Assembly: GCF_965249985.1 (NCBI RefSeq)
Contig: NZ_OZ252280.1
Direction: 5' to 3' (one strand)
DNA from: Algiphilus sp022763315
GTDB lineage: Bacteria; Pseudomonadota; Gammaproteobacteria; Nevskiales; Nevskiaceae
DNA: 64,000 bases
The first letter of the stretch is position 1. Each line of letters begins with the position of its first letter. Below are positions 1-9,748 of the stretch, in pieces. A program made the position numbers and the translations under genes. Under the pieces are notes generated by a model. That model made no database searches, was not told the DNA's origin, and saw only the letters and a program-made list of their open reading frames with translations.

Positions 1-2333
1 AGCCACAGCGCGTGGGCGATATGAGGTGTGATGGGCGACAGTACGCGTACCAGTGCCTCCAGGGTTTCACGCACGACCGCGTGCATGGCGGCGTTGTCCT
101 GGTCCACGCGCGAAACGGCGTTGAGCAGTTCCATGCAGGCAGCGACCGCCGTGTTGAACACCTGACGCCGGGTCACGTCGGCATCGATCTTCTGCAGGGT
201 CTCGTGCAGCTGGCGGCGCAAGGCCTTGGCATCGCTGTCCAGCGAGGGCGGCGTCGAAACCGCGCCGCGCGCAAGGTGGTCGTGCACCTGCCGCCACAGA
301 CGGCGCAGAAAGCGGCTGGCACCCTCGAGCCCTGCGTCGGACCACTCCAGGGACTGATCCGGCGGCGCCGCAAACATCATGAACAGGCGCACGGCGTCGG
401 CGCCATGGGCGTCGATCATGGCCTGCGGATCGACGCCGTTGTTCTTCGATTTGGACATCTTCTCGATTCCGCCGACCTGCACCGCGCTGCCGTCCGCCAC
501 GGCGGTGGCCGACAACACAGCGCCGCGCTCGTCGCGCTGCAACTGCACATCGAGGGGGTTGAACCAGCGGCGACGACCGTCGCCGCCTTCCTGGAAGAAA
601 GTCGGCGCCACCACCATGCCCTGCGTCAACAGACGCTTGAAGGGTTCATCGCAGTCCAGCAGCCCCTGATCGCGCATGAGCTTGGTGAAGAAGCGCGCAT
701 ACAGCAGGTGCAGTACCGCATGTTCGACGCCACCGACATACTGATCCACCGGCATCCAGCGCCGTGCGCCGTCATCGAGCATGGCCTGGTTGCTGAAGGC
801 ACTGGCAAAGCGCGCGAAGTACCAGGAGGAATCGATGAAGGTGTCGAAGGTGTCGCTCTCGCGACGTGCGGGCTTGCCGCATTTGGGGCAGTCGCAGTGC
901 AGGAAATCCGGATCCTTGGCGAGCGGATTGCCCGAACCGTCCGGCGTCAAGTCTTCCGGCAGACGCACCGGCAGCTGGTCATCCGGGACCGGGACGGCGC
1001 CACAATCCTCGCAATACACCACCGGGATCGGACAGCCCCAGTAGCGCTGGCGCGACACGCCCCAGTCGCGCAGACGATAGTTGATGCGGACGCGCCCCTG
1101 GCCGGCCTCGGTGAGATGCTGGGCGATGGCCTCGAAGGCCGTGGCCGAATCCATCCCACTGAAGGCATCCGAATGGTGCAGCACGCCGCGCTCCGTGAAG
1201 GCGGCGTCGCTGATGTCGGCCGGCCCCGATGCATCGGCACCGATGACCGAACGGATGGGTAGTCCGTAGGCATGCGCGAAGGCGTGATCGCGCTCATCGT
1301 GGGCCGGGACGGCCATCACCGCACCCGCACCGTAGGCCATGAGCACGAAATTGGCCGTCCAGACCGGGATGCGCGCACCGGTCAACGGATGGATGGCGTC
1401 AATGCCGAGGGCCATGCCGCGCTTCTCGGCGGTCTCCAGCGCCGCTTCAGAGGTCGCGCTGCGCTGCAGTTCCTCAATGAAACGCGCGACTTCCGGGTCG
1501 CCCGCGGCCGCCTCACGCGCCAACGGATGCTGCGGCGCCACCGCCATGTAGGTCACGCCGTAGAGCGTATCCGGCCGCGTGGTGTAGACCCGGAGATGGG
1601 TATCGCGGTCGGCCAGCCCGAAGTCGATCTCGACACCGCGCGACCGCCCGATCCAGTTGGCCTGCATCGTGCGAACGGCATCCGGCCATCCTTCGAGCTG
1701 GTCGAGGTCATCCACCAGCTCGTCGGCGTAGTCGGTGATGCGAATGAACCACTGCGGAATCTCGCGTTGCTCGACCAGAGCGCCGGAGCGCCAGCCACGA
1801 CCGTCGATGACCTGCTCGTTGGCGAGCACGGTTTGATCGATCGGATCCCAGTTGACCACGGCGTTGCGCCGCTCGACCAGGCCTGCCTCCCACAACCGCA
1901 GGAAGAACCACTGTTGCCAGCGGTAGTAGCTGGGATCACAGGTGGCGAACTCGCGGGACCAGTCGTAACCGAAGCCAAGACGCTGCAACTGATCGCGCAT
2001 CGCATCGATGTTGTCGCGCGTCCATTTGCCGGGTGGAATCCCCTTGTCCATGGCGGCGTTTTCGGCCGGCAGCCCGAAGGCGTCCCAGCCCATGGGCTGC
2101 AGCACCTGGTAGCCGCGCATGCGCTGCACGCGTGCGATGACGTCACCGATGGTGTAGTTCCGCACGTGGCCCATGTGCAGCTTGCCGCTGGGGTACGGAA
2201 ACATCGACAAACAGTAAAAAGTCTCGCGATCGGCCCCTCGGCCATCGGCCGGCTCGGCGGCGAAACTCGCGTTCTTCAACCAATAGTCTTGCGCGGCGCG
2301 CTCTACGGCGGCGGCTTCGTATTCTTGCTGCAT
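1..2333 (-). CDS. leuS: Leucyl-tRNA synthetase, class I (C-terminal end outside window)
   Basis: Charges tRNA-Leu with leucine in the cytoplasm. Reading the minus strand from the ATG at 2333 gives about 777 residues of continuous class Ia synthetase: an N-terminal MQQEYEAAAVERAAQDYW start, the HIGH-type signature PYPSGKLHMGH near residue 40, the CP1 editing domain with its T-rich TTRPDTLYG motif, a zinc-type CPKCG segment, and the KMSKSK signature. The frame is still open at base 1 in the tRNA-binding domain (SPITPHIAHALW), so roughly the last 80-100 residues of a usual 860-880 aa protein are missing only because the window ends. It follows the exopolyphosphatase gene by about 100 bases on the same strand. 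Long plus-strand frames over this region are antisense shadows. Confidence 0.97.
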   Translation of the reverse strand, partial: MQQEYEAAAVERAAQDYWLKNASFAAEPADGRGADRETFYCLSMFPYPSGKLHMGHVRNYTIGDVIARVQRMRGYQVLQPMGWDAFGLPAENAAMDKGIPPGKWTRDNIDAMRDQLQRLGFGYDWSREFATCDPSYYRWQQWFFLRLWEAGLVERRNAVVNWDPIDQTVLANEQVIDGRGWRSGALVEQREIPQWFIRITDYADELVDDLDQLEGWPDAVRTMQANWIGRSRGVEIDFGLADRDTHLRVYTTRPDTLYGVTYMAVAPQHPLAREAAAGDPEVARFIEELQRSATSEAALETAEKRGMALGIDAIHPLTGARIPVWTANFVLMAYGAGAVMAVPAHDERDHAFAHAYGLPIRSVIGADASGPADISDAAFTERGVLHHSDAFSGMDSATAFEAIAQHLTEAGQGRVRINYRLRDWGVSRQRYWGCPIPVVYCEDCGAVPVPDDQLPVRLPEDLTPDGSGNPLAKDPDFLHCDCPKCGKPARRESDTFDTFIDSSWYFARFASAFSNQAMLDDGARRWMPVDQYVGGVEHAVLHLLYARFFTKLMRDQGLLDCDEPFKRLLTQGMVVAPTFFQEGGDGRRRWFNPLDVQLQRDERGAVLSATAVADGSAVQVGGIEKMSKSKNNGVDPQAMIDAHGADAVRLFMMFAAPPDQSLEWSDAGLEGASRFLRRLWRQVHDHLARGAVSTPPSLDSDAKALRRQLHETLQKIDADVTRRQVFNTAVAACMELLNAVSRVDQDNAAMHAVVRETLEALVRVLSPITPHIAHALW

Positions 2334-2436
2334 GCCTGGGGCGATCTGGGTCGGGAGCGCGCATGGTAGCGCGGGCGCAGCCCCGCGTGCCCCGCCCTGG
2401 CCCGACATCATCCCGCGATGCGCGGCGACGCCGGGT

Positions 2437-3987
2437 CTAGCGGAAGCTCAGCCGATAGCCCGCCGCCTTCAATTGCGTCGCTTCGCGTTCCAGATCCGCA
2501 CAGGTCAACGGATTGTTTTCCAGCCACCGTCCGGGCAGTTCAAGATGCAGCCCGTTGCGTGTGGCGCGCAGCGCGAAGGCGGGCACCACGCCCGGCTTGC
2601 GCGAGCGATTGAGCAGATAGGCGAGGCGCAGCAGGATGGCGAGCCGCTTGATCGGCTGCGCCCATGCGCCTGGAACGCCATCCAGCACGGTGCTCGACAG
2701 CTTGCCGCGATGCAGGCGCACCAGCACCGAAACGAGTTTCTGTTCCGTCTGCGAGAAGCCCTGAATATCCATGTTGCGCAGGATGTATTCGCCATGCTTG
2801 TGGTACGAGGCATGCGACACGGACAGACCCACTTCGTGCAGCAGCGCCGCCCACTCCAGCAGACGTTCGCACTGCGGATGCTGCAGCTCCCAGGTCTTGG
2901 CGATCTGCGACAGCGCGTGGCGCGCGGTGTCGGCCACATCGCGCGCATGAGCCTCGTCGACGCTGTAGCGACGTGCCGTCACCAGCACACTCTCGCTGCG
3001 GATAGCGTCGCCGCCATTGCGTTCGCAGATGTCGTAGATCAAGCCCTCGCGCAAGGCGCGGTCGGAGGTGCGCATCCGCTCGATGCCGAGACTGTCGAAG
3101 ACGCCGGCCAGCGCCGCTACACCACCGGGGAAGACCGGTCGGCGGTCCTCGCGCAGTCCTTCAAACTTGATGGCGGAGATGCGACCGGTCGCGATAACCA
3201 CATCGATCAACTGCTCCAGCCCTTCGCGGGTGATCTCATCATCGGCCCAGCCGTACGCCATCAACACGCGCCAAATACCGCGCACTGTCCCCGACGAGCC
3301 GATGGCGATATCCCAACCCGCCTCGCGGTACTGCCGTTCCAGATATTCGAGCTCTACGCGCGCCGCCAATCGCGCCGCCTGGAAGCGCTTGCGGGTGATG
3401 CTGCCGTCCTCGAAGAAGCGCTGGGTATGCACCACGCAACCGAGGGAGACGCTCTCCAGCAGACGCGGACCCTGTGCGTCACCGATGACCAACTCGGTAC
3501 TGCCGCCGCCGATATCGACCACAAGGCGCCGGCGCTGGTCGGCTTCCAGCCCCCGTGTGACGCCCTCGTAGACCAGACGCGCTTCCTCCGCGCCCGAGAT
3601 CACTTCGATGTTGTGACCCAGGGTGGCCTCCGCCGTCTCGATGAAGGCGAAACCCTGGTGCATCTCACGCAGTGTATTCGTCCCCACGACGCGCACATTG
3701 CGACTGGGAAGATGCTGGATACGCTCACCAAAGCGAGCCAGGCAACGCAGCGCGCGCTCGCGCGCTTCCATCGACAGACGGCGGTCGGAATCCAGCCCAC
3801 CGGCGAGCCGCACGGGTTCGCGCAGACGGTCGATGACCTGCATCAGCCCATCGCTGCCGATGCGGGCAACCAACATATGGAAACTGTTCGAACCCAGATC
3901 GACCGCAGCGAGGTCCAGTTCATGCGCGCCCTCCCCACGCGTCGGTGGGGCGACACCAGCATCCTGCTTGGGCGTGTCAGCTGCCAT
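2437..3987 (-). CDS. ppx: Exopolyphosphatase / pppGpp phosphohydrolase, Ppx-GppA family
   Basis: Hydrolyses terminal phosphates of inorganic polyphosphate or pppGpp in the cytoplasm. The 516 aa protein (E. coli Ppx is 513) has the sugar-kinase-like phosphate loop AAVDLGSNSFHMLVARI near its start, the second loop VVDIGGGSTEL in the middle, and a C-terminal HD-like helical region (WAALLHEVGLSVSHASYHKH). I start at the ATG at 3987 because family homology begins a few residues later; the frame stays open upstream to 4239, but that extension would run over the start of the divergent cytochrome gene at 4123. No ppk neighbour is visible, so Ppx versus GppA cannot be settled from context. Confidence 0.93.
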   Translation of the reverse strand: MAADTPKQDAGVAPPTRGEGAHELDLAAVDLGSNSFHMLVARIGSDGLMQVIDRLREPVRLAGGLDSDRRLSMEARERALRCLARFGERIQHLPSRNVRVVGTNTLREMHQGFAFIETAEATLGHNIEVISGAEEARLVYEGVTRGLEADQRRRLVVDIGGGSTELVIGDAQGPRLLESVSLGCVVHTQRFFEDGSITRKRFQAARLAARVELEYLERQYREAGWDIAIGSSGTVRGIWRVLMAYGWADDEITREGLEQLIDVVIATGRISAIKFEGLREDRRPVFPGGVAALAGVFDSLGIERMRTSDRALREGLIYDICERNGGDAIRSESVLVTARRYSVDEAHARDVADTARHALSQIAKTWELQHPQCERLLEWAALLHEVGLSVSHASYHKHGEYILRNMDIQGFSQTEQKLVSVLVRLHRGKLSSTVLDGVPGAWAQPIKRLAILLRLAYLLNRSRKPGVVPAFALRATRNGLHLELPGRWLENNPLTCADLEREATQLKAAGYRLSFR

Positions 3988-4122
3988 GCGCCAACAGTAG
4001 CAAAAGCAGGCGCCATCGCCTGTTGCTGCGTTGTCATATTGACCCCGCGGGCGGCTTCGGCGATCATTGCGCCCCCTCGAAACAGGACGCCTGCAGGCAT
4101 CCTCACGCGGAGTCTTTTGTAC

Positions 4123-4443
4123 ATGAGAGGTCTGAGCGTTGTGGCCCTGGCTGTTGCCGGCGCCATCAGTTCGACAGCGAACGCTGCAGGCGACCCCGAT
4201 CAGGGCGCTTTGCTGGCTGATACCTGCATGGGTTGTCACGGCATCCCCGGCTACAACAATGTGTACCCGACCTACCGGGTGCCCAAGCTGGGCGGGCAGA
4301 ATGCGGCCTATCTGGCCGCATCACTCAAGGCCTATCGCTCCGGTGACCGTGCGCACCCCACAATGCGCGCCCAGGCCAAGCTGATGACCGACCAGGACAT
4401 CGCGGACCTCGCTGCCTTCTTCTCGCAAGCGCCCAAGCGCTAA
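4123..4443 (+). CDS. Small periplasmic c-type cytochrome (c553/c4-like), first of a pair
   Basis: Single-haem electron carrier, expected in the periplasm. The 106 aa product has a Sec signal peptide (cleavage near AANA-A22/G23), one CMGCH haem-binding motif at residues 35-39 and a likely axial methionine in the RAHPTMRAQ segment. A GGAG ribosome site lies about 9 bases before the ATG at 4123. The next gene encodes a second cytochrome of similar size 28 bases downstream, so the two are probably co-transcribed. Short tandem cytochromes of this type donate electrons to terminal oxidases or accept them from dehydrogenases; no partner enzyme is encoded next to them here, so the specific redox partner is unknown. 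Confidence 0.9.
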   Translation: MRGLSVVALAVAGAISSTANAAGDPDQGALLADTCMGCHGIPGYNNVYPTYRVPKLGGQNAAYLAASLKAYRSGDRAHPTMRAQAKLMTDQDIADLAAFFSQAPKR

Positions 4444-4471
4444 GCGGACGCTGCAAAGGACGACCGACCTC

Positions 4472-4822
4472 ATGCGCAAAACCCTTGCCCTGCTGACCCT
4501 CTGTGCCGCAACCACTGCCGTTGCCGAGGAAGAGCGCCGCCCGCTGGAGCAACTCGTAGGCACCTGTGCGGCCTGCCATGGACAACGCGGAGACGAAGCG
4601 CTGCAGCCGAGCTACCCCATCCTTGCCGGCCAGCACCAGAGCTATCTGGAACAGGCGCTCAGGCAGTACCGTTCCGGTGAACGCAACAACGCCATCATGA
4701 ATGGCCAGGCAGCCAATCTGTCGGACGCCGACATCCGCGCCCTCGCCGCCTACTACGCGCGCCAGGAATCAGCGCTCTACACTCCCGCTTACCCCAACCA
4801 GGCGCGTCGCGCAGACGACTGA
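4472..4822 (+). CDS. Small periplasmic c-type cytochrome, second of a pair
   Basis: Monohaem cytochrome of 116 aa, 28 bases after the preceding cytochrome gene and with an AAAGGA ribosome site. It has a short signal peptide (residues 1-18, cut after AVA), a CAACH haem motif at residues 32-36 and a probable axial Met in NNAIMNGQA. Sequence pattern (SYLEQALRQYRSGERNNAIM) is typical of cytochrome c4/c553 domains, each resembling half of a dihaem c4. The pair may thus act together as a split c4-like carrier; this is inference. It ends in a 320-base gap before the 3' end of rpoD. Confidence 0.9.
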   Translation: MRKTLALLTLCAATTAVAEEERRPLEQLVGTCAACHGQRGDEALQPSYPILAGQHQSYLEQALRQYRSGERNNAIMNGQAANLSDADIRALAAYYARQESALYTPAYPNQARRADD

Positions 4823-5092
4823 GCCTGGCCGCGCTGCTTCGCGCGCCTTCGTCAGTGTTGCCGATGCCGAGCACAGACCACACCCGAGCGAGCGCACCGC
4901 GTCCACTGCGTTAATGGGGCTGCCGCGCCTGCTGCAGCAGCGGCAACGCGTAGGGCTCGCTCGCGTGGCACCGCAGAGTGCATGCGCGCAGGGGCTTCCT
5001 CATCATTGCAGACGCCTTCGCGCGCCATAAGCCCACCGGCGTTGTTGCGCCCGACGGGCGACGGCCCGCGGAAGCGCAGGGCACGGATGTCA

Positions 5093-5129
5093 CACCGGCT
5101 GCCGTTGGATCCGGCGTCGGCAGCCGGTG
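5093..5129. terminator. Perfect 11-bp hairpin in the gap between cytochrome and rpoD 3' ends
   Basis: An exact inverted repeat (CACCGGCTGCC at 5093-5103, GGCAGCCGGTG at 5119-5129) with a 15-base loop sits 17 bases past the rpoD stop codon and between two convergent transcription units. There is no T-run, so it could be a factor-assisted terminator or an mRNA 3'-end stabiliser. The rest of the 4823-5145 gap shows no coding frame I would support and no RNA gene. Confidence 0.45.
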
Positions 5130-5145
5130 AACGCGGGGGCGTGGT

Positions 5146-7002
<1,857 letters not shown>

Positions 7003-7042
7003 GCAGACAGTCTCACGCGCATTCTTCCACTGGGAACCTGAC

Positions 7043-7073
7043 AGTATATCAGGGCGATTGTTGGTTGCTTCAA
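7043..7073 (-). promoter_or_regulatory. Candidate internal promoter for rpoD (possibly heat-shock type)
   Basis: On the minus strand the gap between dnaG and rpoD carries TTGAAG (7073-7068) and, 17 bases later, GATATA (7050-7045), overlapping TATACT (spacing 19). The same stretch reads TTGAA, 14 bases, CCCTGATAT, which resembles the sigma-32 layout. E. coli rpoD is known to have a heat-shock promoter inside dnaG, so an independent promoter here is plausible but unproven. Confidence 0.45.
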
Positions 7074-7091
7074 TAGATGGCCGCCGACGGC

Positions 7092-8846
7092 TCAGCTTCC
7101 ACGTCCGGAACGCGCCACCGTCAACGCGCGCAGTTCCTCGGTTTCGCCAGCGCTGAGCTCGCGCTCGCGGGCGACTTGCAGCAGCGCCTCGACGCGCAGC
7201 CGGCGCCCACGGTCGCGTAAGCGCGCGACGATGTCGTCGAACTCCGCTTCGGGCTCCGATGGCGGCACCGCCATCGGCCGGGCCAACACTTCCAGCTGCT
7301 GCCGCTGATCACGGTCCGCCCAAGCCTGGATCAGACCGGCGGCGGTGGTATCCGGTTCCTCGATCAGGTAATCGAGCACGGCAACCAGCAGATCCATGCC
7401 GGGCTGATTGACCTGCGCCAGCTCATCCAGATCGCGCACGCGCTGCGCCAGTTGCGGTTGATCGAGCAACAACTGCAAGGCGCGGCCCACCGGCCGCTGC
7501 CGTCTCGGCGCGCCATTGCTGGCCGCGGCGCGCGCGGACGCACCTGCCGCCGACTGCGACCGCCCGCCGCGCAAGGCCGCCTCGATATCCGCTCGGGCCA
7601 GATGCGTGCGCGGCACCAGCGCATCGATGATGGCGGTACGGGTGGCGGCGTCTTCCATGCGCGCCAGATAGGGTGCCGCCTGGGCGATGAGCTGGCCACG
7701 GCCATCAGGGGTGGTCAGATCGCAGTCCGCCGCCAGACGGTCGAGCAGGAATCGGCTCAGCGGTTGCGCAACGGTCACCGCCTGCTCCCAGGCCGCCTCA
7801 CCGCCTTCGGCGACCAGACTGTCCGGGTCGTGGCCGTCGGGCAGGAACATGAAGCGCACCTCGCGCCCGGGGCCGAGTGTGGGAAGCGCCTGCTCCAGCG
7901 CCTTCCACGCCGCCCGCTTGCCGGCATCGTCGCCGTCAAAGCAGAAGATCACGCGCCGCGTGCTTCGGAACAGCAGATGCAGATGATCGGCTGTCGTCGC
8001 CGTACCCAAGGTGGCCACGGCGCCCTCAATGCCATGGCGGGCGAGGCCCACCACGTCCATGTAGCCCTCGACCACATAGAGTTGCGCCGGATGCTGTAGC
8101 GCCTGCCGGGCCTGGTACAGACCGTACAGCTGCCGCCCTTTGTGGAAGAGATCGGTTTCGGGACTGTTGAGGTACTTCGCCGGATCATCCCCCAAGGTAC
8201 GTCCACCGAAGGCGATGACACGGCCGCGCGTGTCGCGGATCGGGAAGGTGATGCGATTGCGGAAACGGTCGTAGCAGCCGTTGGCGGGGTCATCGCCGCG
8301 GGCAATCAGCAGCCCGGCGGCCAGCGCTGGGCCCGGATCCTTGAACTGCAGCGCCAGACTGTCCCAGCGATCCGGGGCGAACCCAATGCCAAAGCGGCGT
8401 GCCGTACCGCCGTCGATACCGCGCGCCTTGAGATAGTCGATGGCGACCTGGGAGTGGCGCAGGGCCGACTCGAAGTGGCGCTGCGCCTGTTCCAGCGCCG
8501 CCAGCGGCCCCTCGGTCGAGGCCCGAGGGCGGGCGCGCCCGCTGCTCTCGCGCGGCACTTCCACACCGATGGAGCGGGCCAGCTCTTCCACTGCCTCGAC
8601 GAAATCGAGGCGGTCAAAAGCCATCAGGAAGCCAATGGCGTTCCCGTTCTGCCCCGAGCTGAAATCGAAATACATCTGCTTTGCCGGACTGACGAAGAAG
8701 CTCGGGGTCTTTTCGTTGGAAAAGGGCGACAGGCCGCGCCATTCCCGGCCCGCGCGCTTGAGTTCGACGCGCGAAGAAATGATCTCGACAATGTCGATGC
8801 GCGACAGCAGATCACTGATGAAGGATTCCGGAATGCGGCCGTTCAC
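7092..8846 (-). CDS. dnaG: DNA primase DnaG with a degenerate zinc-binding domain
   Basis: Makes RNA primers at the replication fork with the DnaB helicase. The 584 aa protein (E. coli 581) begins with a GTG at 8846 and has the expected order: N-terminal zinc-ribbon-like domain (1-100), RNA polymerase domain with Toprim motifs (LYVVEGYMDVVGLA; FCFDGDDAGKRAA near residue 300), and a C-terminal helicase-binding domain. The Toprim catalytic acids are present, so polymerase function looks intact. The oddity is the N-terminal domain: the surrounding motif (NEKTPSFFVSP; GNAIGFLM) is conserved, but the four zinc ligands C40, H43, C61, C64 of E. coli are S40, S43, D61 and S64 here. It sits in its usual operon between yqeY and rpoD. 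Confidence 0.97.
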   Translation of the reverse strand: MNGRIPESFISDLLSRIDIVEIISSRVELKRAGREWRGLSPFSNEKTPSFFVSPAKQMYFDFSSGQNGNAIGFLMAFDRLDFVEAVEELARSIGVEVPRESSGRARPRASTEGPLAALEQAQRHFESALRHSQVAIDYLKARGIDGGTARRFGIGFAPDRWDSLALQFKDPGPALAAGLLIARGDDPANGCYDRFRNRITFPIRDTRGRVIAFGGRTLGDDPAKYLNSPETDLFHKGRQLYGLYQARQALQHPAQLYVVEGYMDVVGLARHGIEGAVATLGTATTADHLHLLFRSTRRVIFCFDGDDAGKRAAWKALEQALPTLGPGREVRFMFLPDGHDPDSLVAEGGEAAWEQAVTVAQPLSRFLLDRLAADCDLTTPDGRGQLIAQAAPYLARMEDAATRTAIIDALVPRTHLARADIEAALRGGRSQSAAGASARAAASNGAPRRQRPVGRALQLLLDQPQLAQRVRDLDELAQVNQPGMDLLVAVLDYLIEEPDTTAAGLIQAWADRDQRQQLEVLARPMAVPPSEPEAEFDDIVARLRDRGRRLRVEALLQVARERELSAGETEELRALTVARSGRGS

Positions 8847-8949
8847 GATTCACCCTCGCGGGGCGCGGCTGGCCATTGCATTCTAGCGCCCCCGTTCGCG
8901 AGGCGCGGTCCACCCCCCCGGCCCTGCGGGCGCGCGCCGCGCGTACTGC

Positions 8950-9396
8950 CTACTGCAGCTTGGCGCGCACCTTACCGGAGAGCGCCCCCATATCCGCGCG
9001 CCCGGCCACCTGGGGCTTGAGCCAGGCCATGACCTTGCCCATATCGCCCATCGCGCCCGCGCCGGTCTCGGCAATCGCCTGATCAATCAAGCCGGCGAGC
9101 GCTGCTTCATCGAGGGGCTGCGGCAGATACTCCGCCAGCACTCCGGCTTCGAAGTCCTCCTGCGCGGCCAGTTCCTCGCGGCCACCGTCCCGGTACTGCG
9201 CAGCGGCATCGCGACGTTGTTTGACCTGCTTCTCGACGATGGACAGTGCAGCCGCATCGTCGAGCTCGATACGCTCGTCGATCTCACGCTGCTTGATGGC
9301 CGCCTGCAGCATGCGGATGACCGCCAGCCGTGGCTTGTCACCCGCGCGCATCGCGGTCTTCATGTCCGCCGAAAGCCGCTCCTTGAGCGTGCTCAT
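8950..9396 (-). CDS. YqeY / GatB-tail family protein
   Basis: 148 aa cytoplasmic protein of the YqeY family, which resembles the C-terminal domain of GatB, the tRNA-dependent amidotransferase subunit; its role is not established, though a link to tRNA or translation is often supposed. Visible family marks are the N-terminal helix (LKERLSADMKTAMRAGDKPR), the central RRDAAAQYRDGGREELAAQE segment and the C-terminal GDMGKVMAWLKPQVAGRADM motif. It lies between rpsU (17 bases upstream) and dnaG, which is its usual place in many gammaproteobacteria. Confidence 0.92.
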   Translation of the reverse strand: MSTLKERLSADMKTAMRAGDKPRLAVIRMLQAAIKQREIDERIELDDAAALSIVEKQVKQRRDAAAQYRDGGREELAAQEDFEAGVLAEYLPQPLDEAALAGLIDQAIAETGAGAMGDMGKVMAWLKPQVAGRADMGALSGKVRAKLQ

Positions 9397-9413
9397 GGCT
9401 GCAGTAGTCGCTC

Positions 9414-9629
9414 TTAGTAGAGGCGCGTGCGGCGGGCGGTCTCACGCGAGACACGCTTCATCTGCCGCTTCACGGCAGCGGCACGCTTGCGCTTGCGCTC
9501 CTGGCTGGGCTTCTCGAAGTACTCGCGCTTGCGCACGTCGGTGATGACGCCGGCGCGCTCACAGGTGCGCTTGAAACGGCGAATGGCAACTTCGAAGGGC
9601 TCGTTGTCACGAACGCGGACGCTGGGCAT
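9414..9629 (-). CDS. rpsU: 30S ribosomal protein bS21
   Basis: Small basic ribosomal protein of the 30S subunit, needed for efficient initiation on many mRNAs. The 71 aa sequence MPSVRVRDNEPFEVAIRRFK, then the arginine/lysine-rich tail, is full-length bS21. The ATG at 9629 is set by the conserved MPSV start; the frame is open further upstream but without family similarity. It is the first gene of the rpsU-yqeY-dnaG-rpoD operon, about 45 bases downstream of a good sigma-70 promoter. Confidence 0.97.
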   Translation of the reverse strand: MPSVRVRDNEPFEVAIRRFKRTCERAGVITDVRKREYFEKPSQERKRKRAAAVKRQMKRVSRETARRTRLY

Positions 9630-9647
9630 AGGCAATGATCTCGCATT

Positions 9648-9663
9648 GGCGGTCCGGACCGCC
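9648..9663. promoter_or_regulatory. Perfect 16-bp palindrome in the rpsU leader
   Basis: GGCGGTCCGGACCGCC is a perfect dyad placed between the predicted rpsU transcription start (about 9672 on the minus strand) and the rpsU start codon. It could be an operator or a short leader hairpin that tunes the operon. It does not resemble the LexA box reported for the E. coli operon. Confidence 0.4.
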
Positions 9664-9678
9664 GGAAAAAGGGGCGGC

Positions 9679-9707
9679 ATTGTAGGCCGGACACCGCCGC
9701 AATGCAA
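9679..9707 (-). promoter_or_regulatory. Sigma-70 promoter of the rpsU-yqeY-dnaG-rpoD operon
   Basis: Minus strand: -35 TTGCAT (9707-9702), exactly 17 bases, then -10 TACAAT (9684-9679). Both boxes are close to consensus (TTGACA, TATAAT) and the expected start near 9672 leaves a leader of about 43 bases before the rpsU ATG. Confidence 0.75.
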
Positions 9708-9748
9708 AGCGCCGGGGGTGGACGCCGCGCGCCTGCTAGCATTCCCGC

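Noticed and set aside
12..2369. Two long plus-strand frames opposite leuS
   Set aside because: LeuS on the minus strand is continuous with both signature motifs; the plus frames have no recognisable features.
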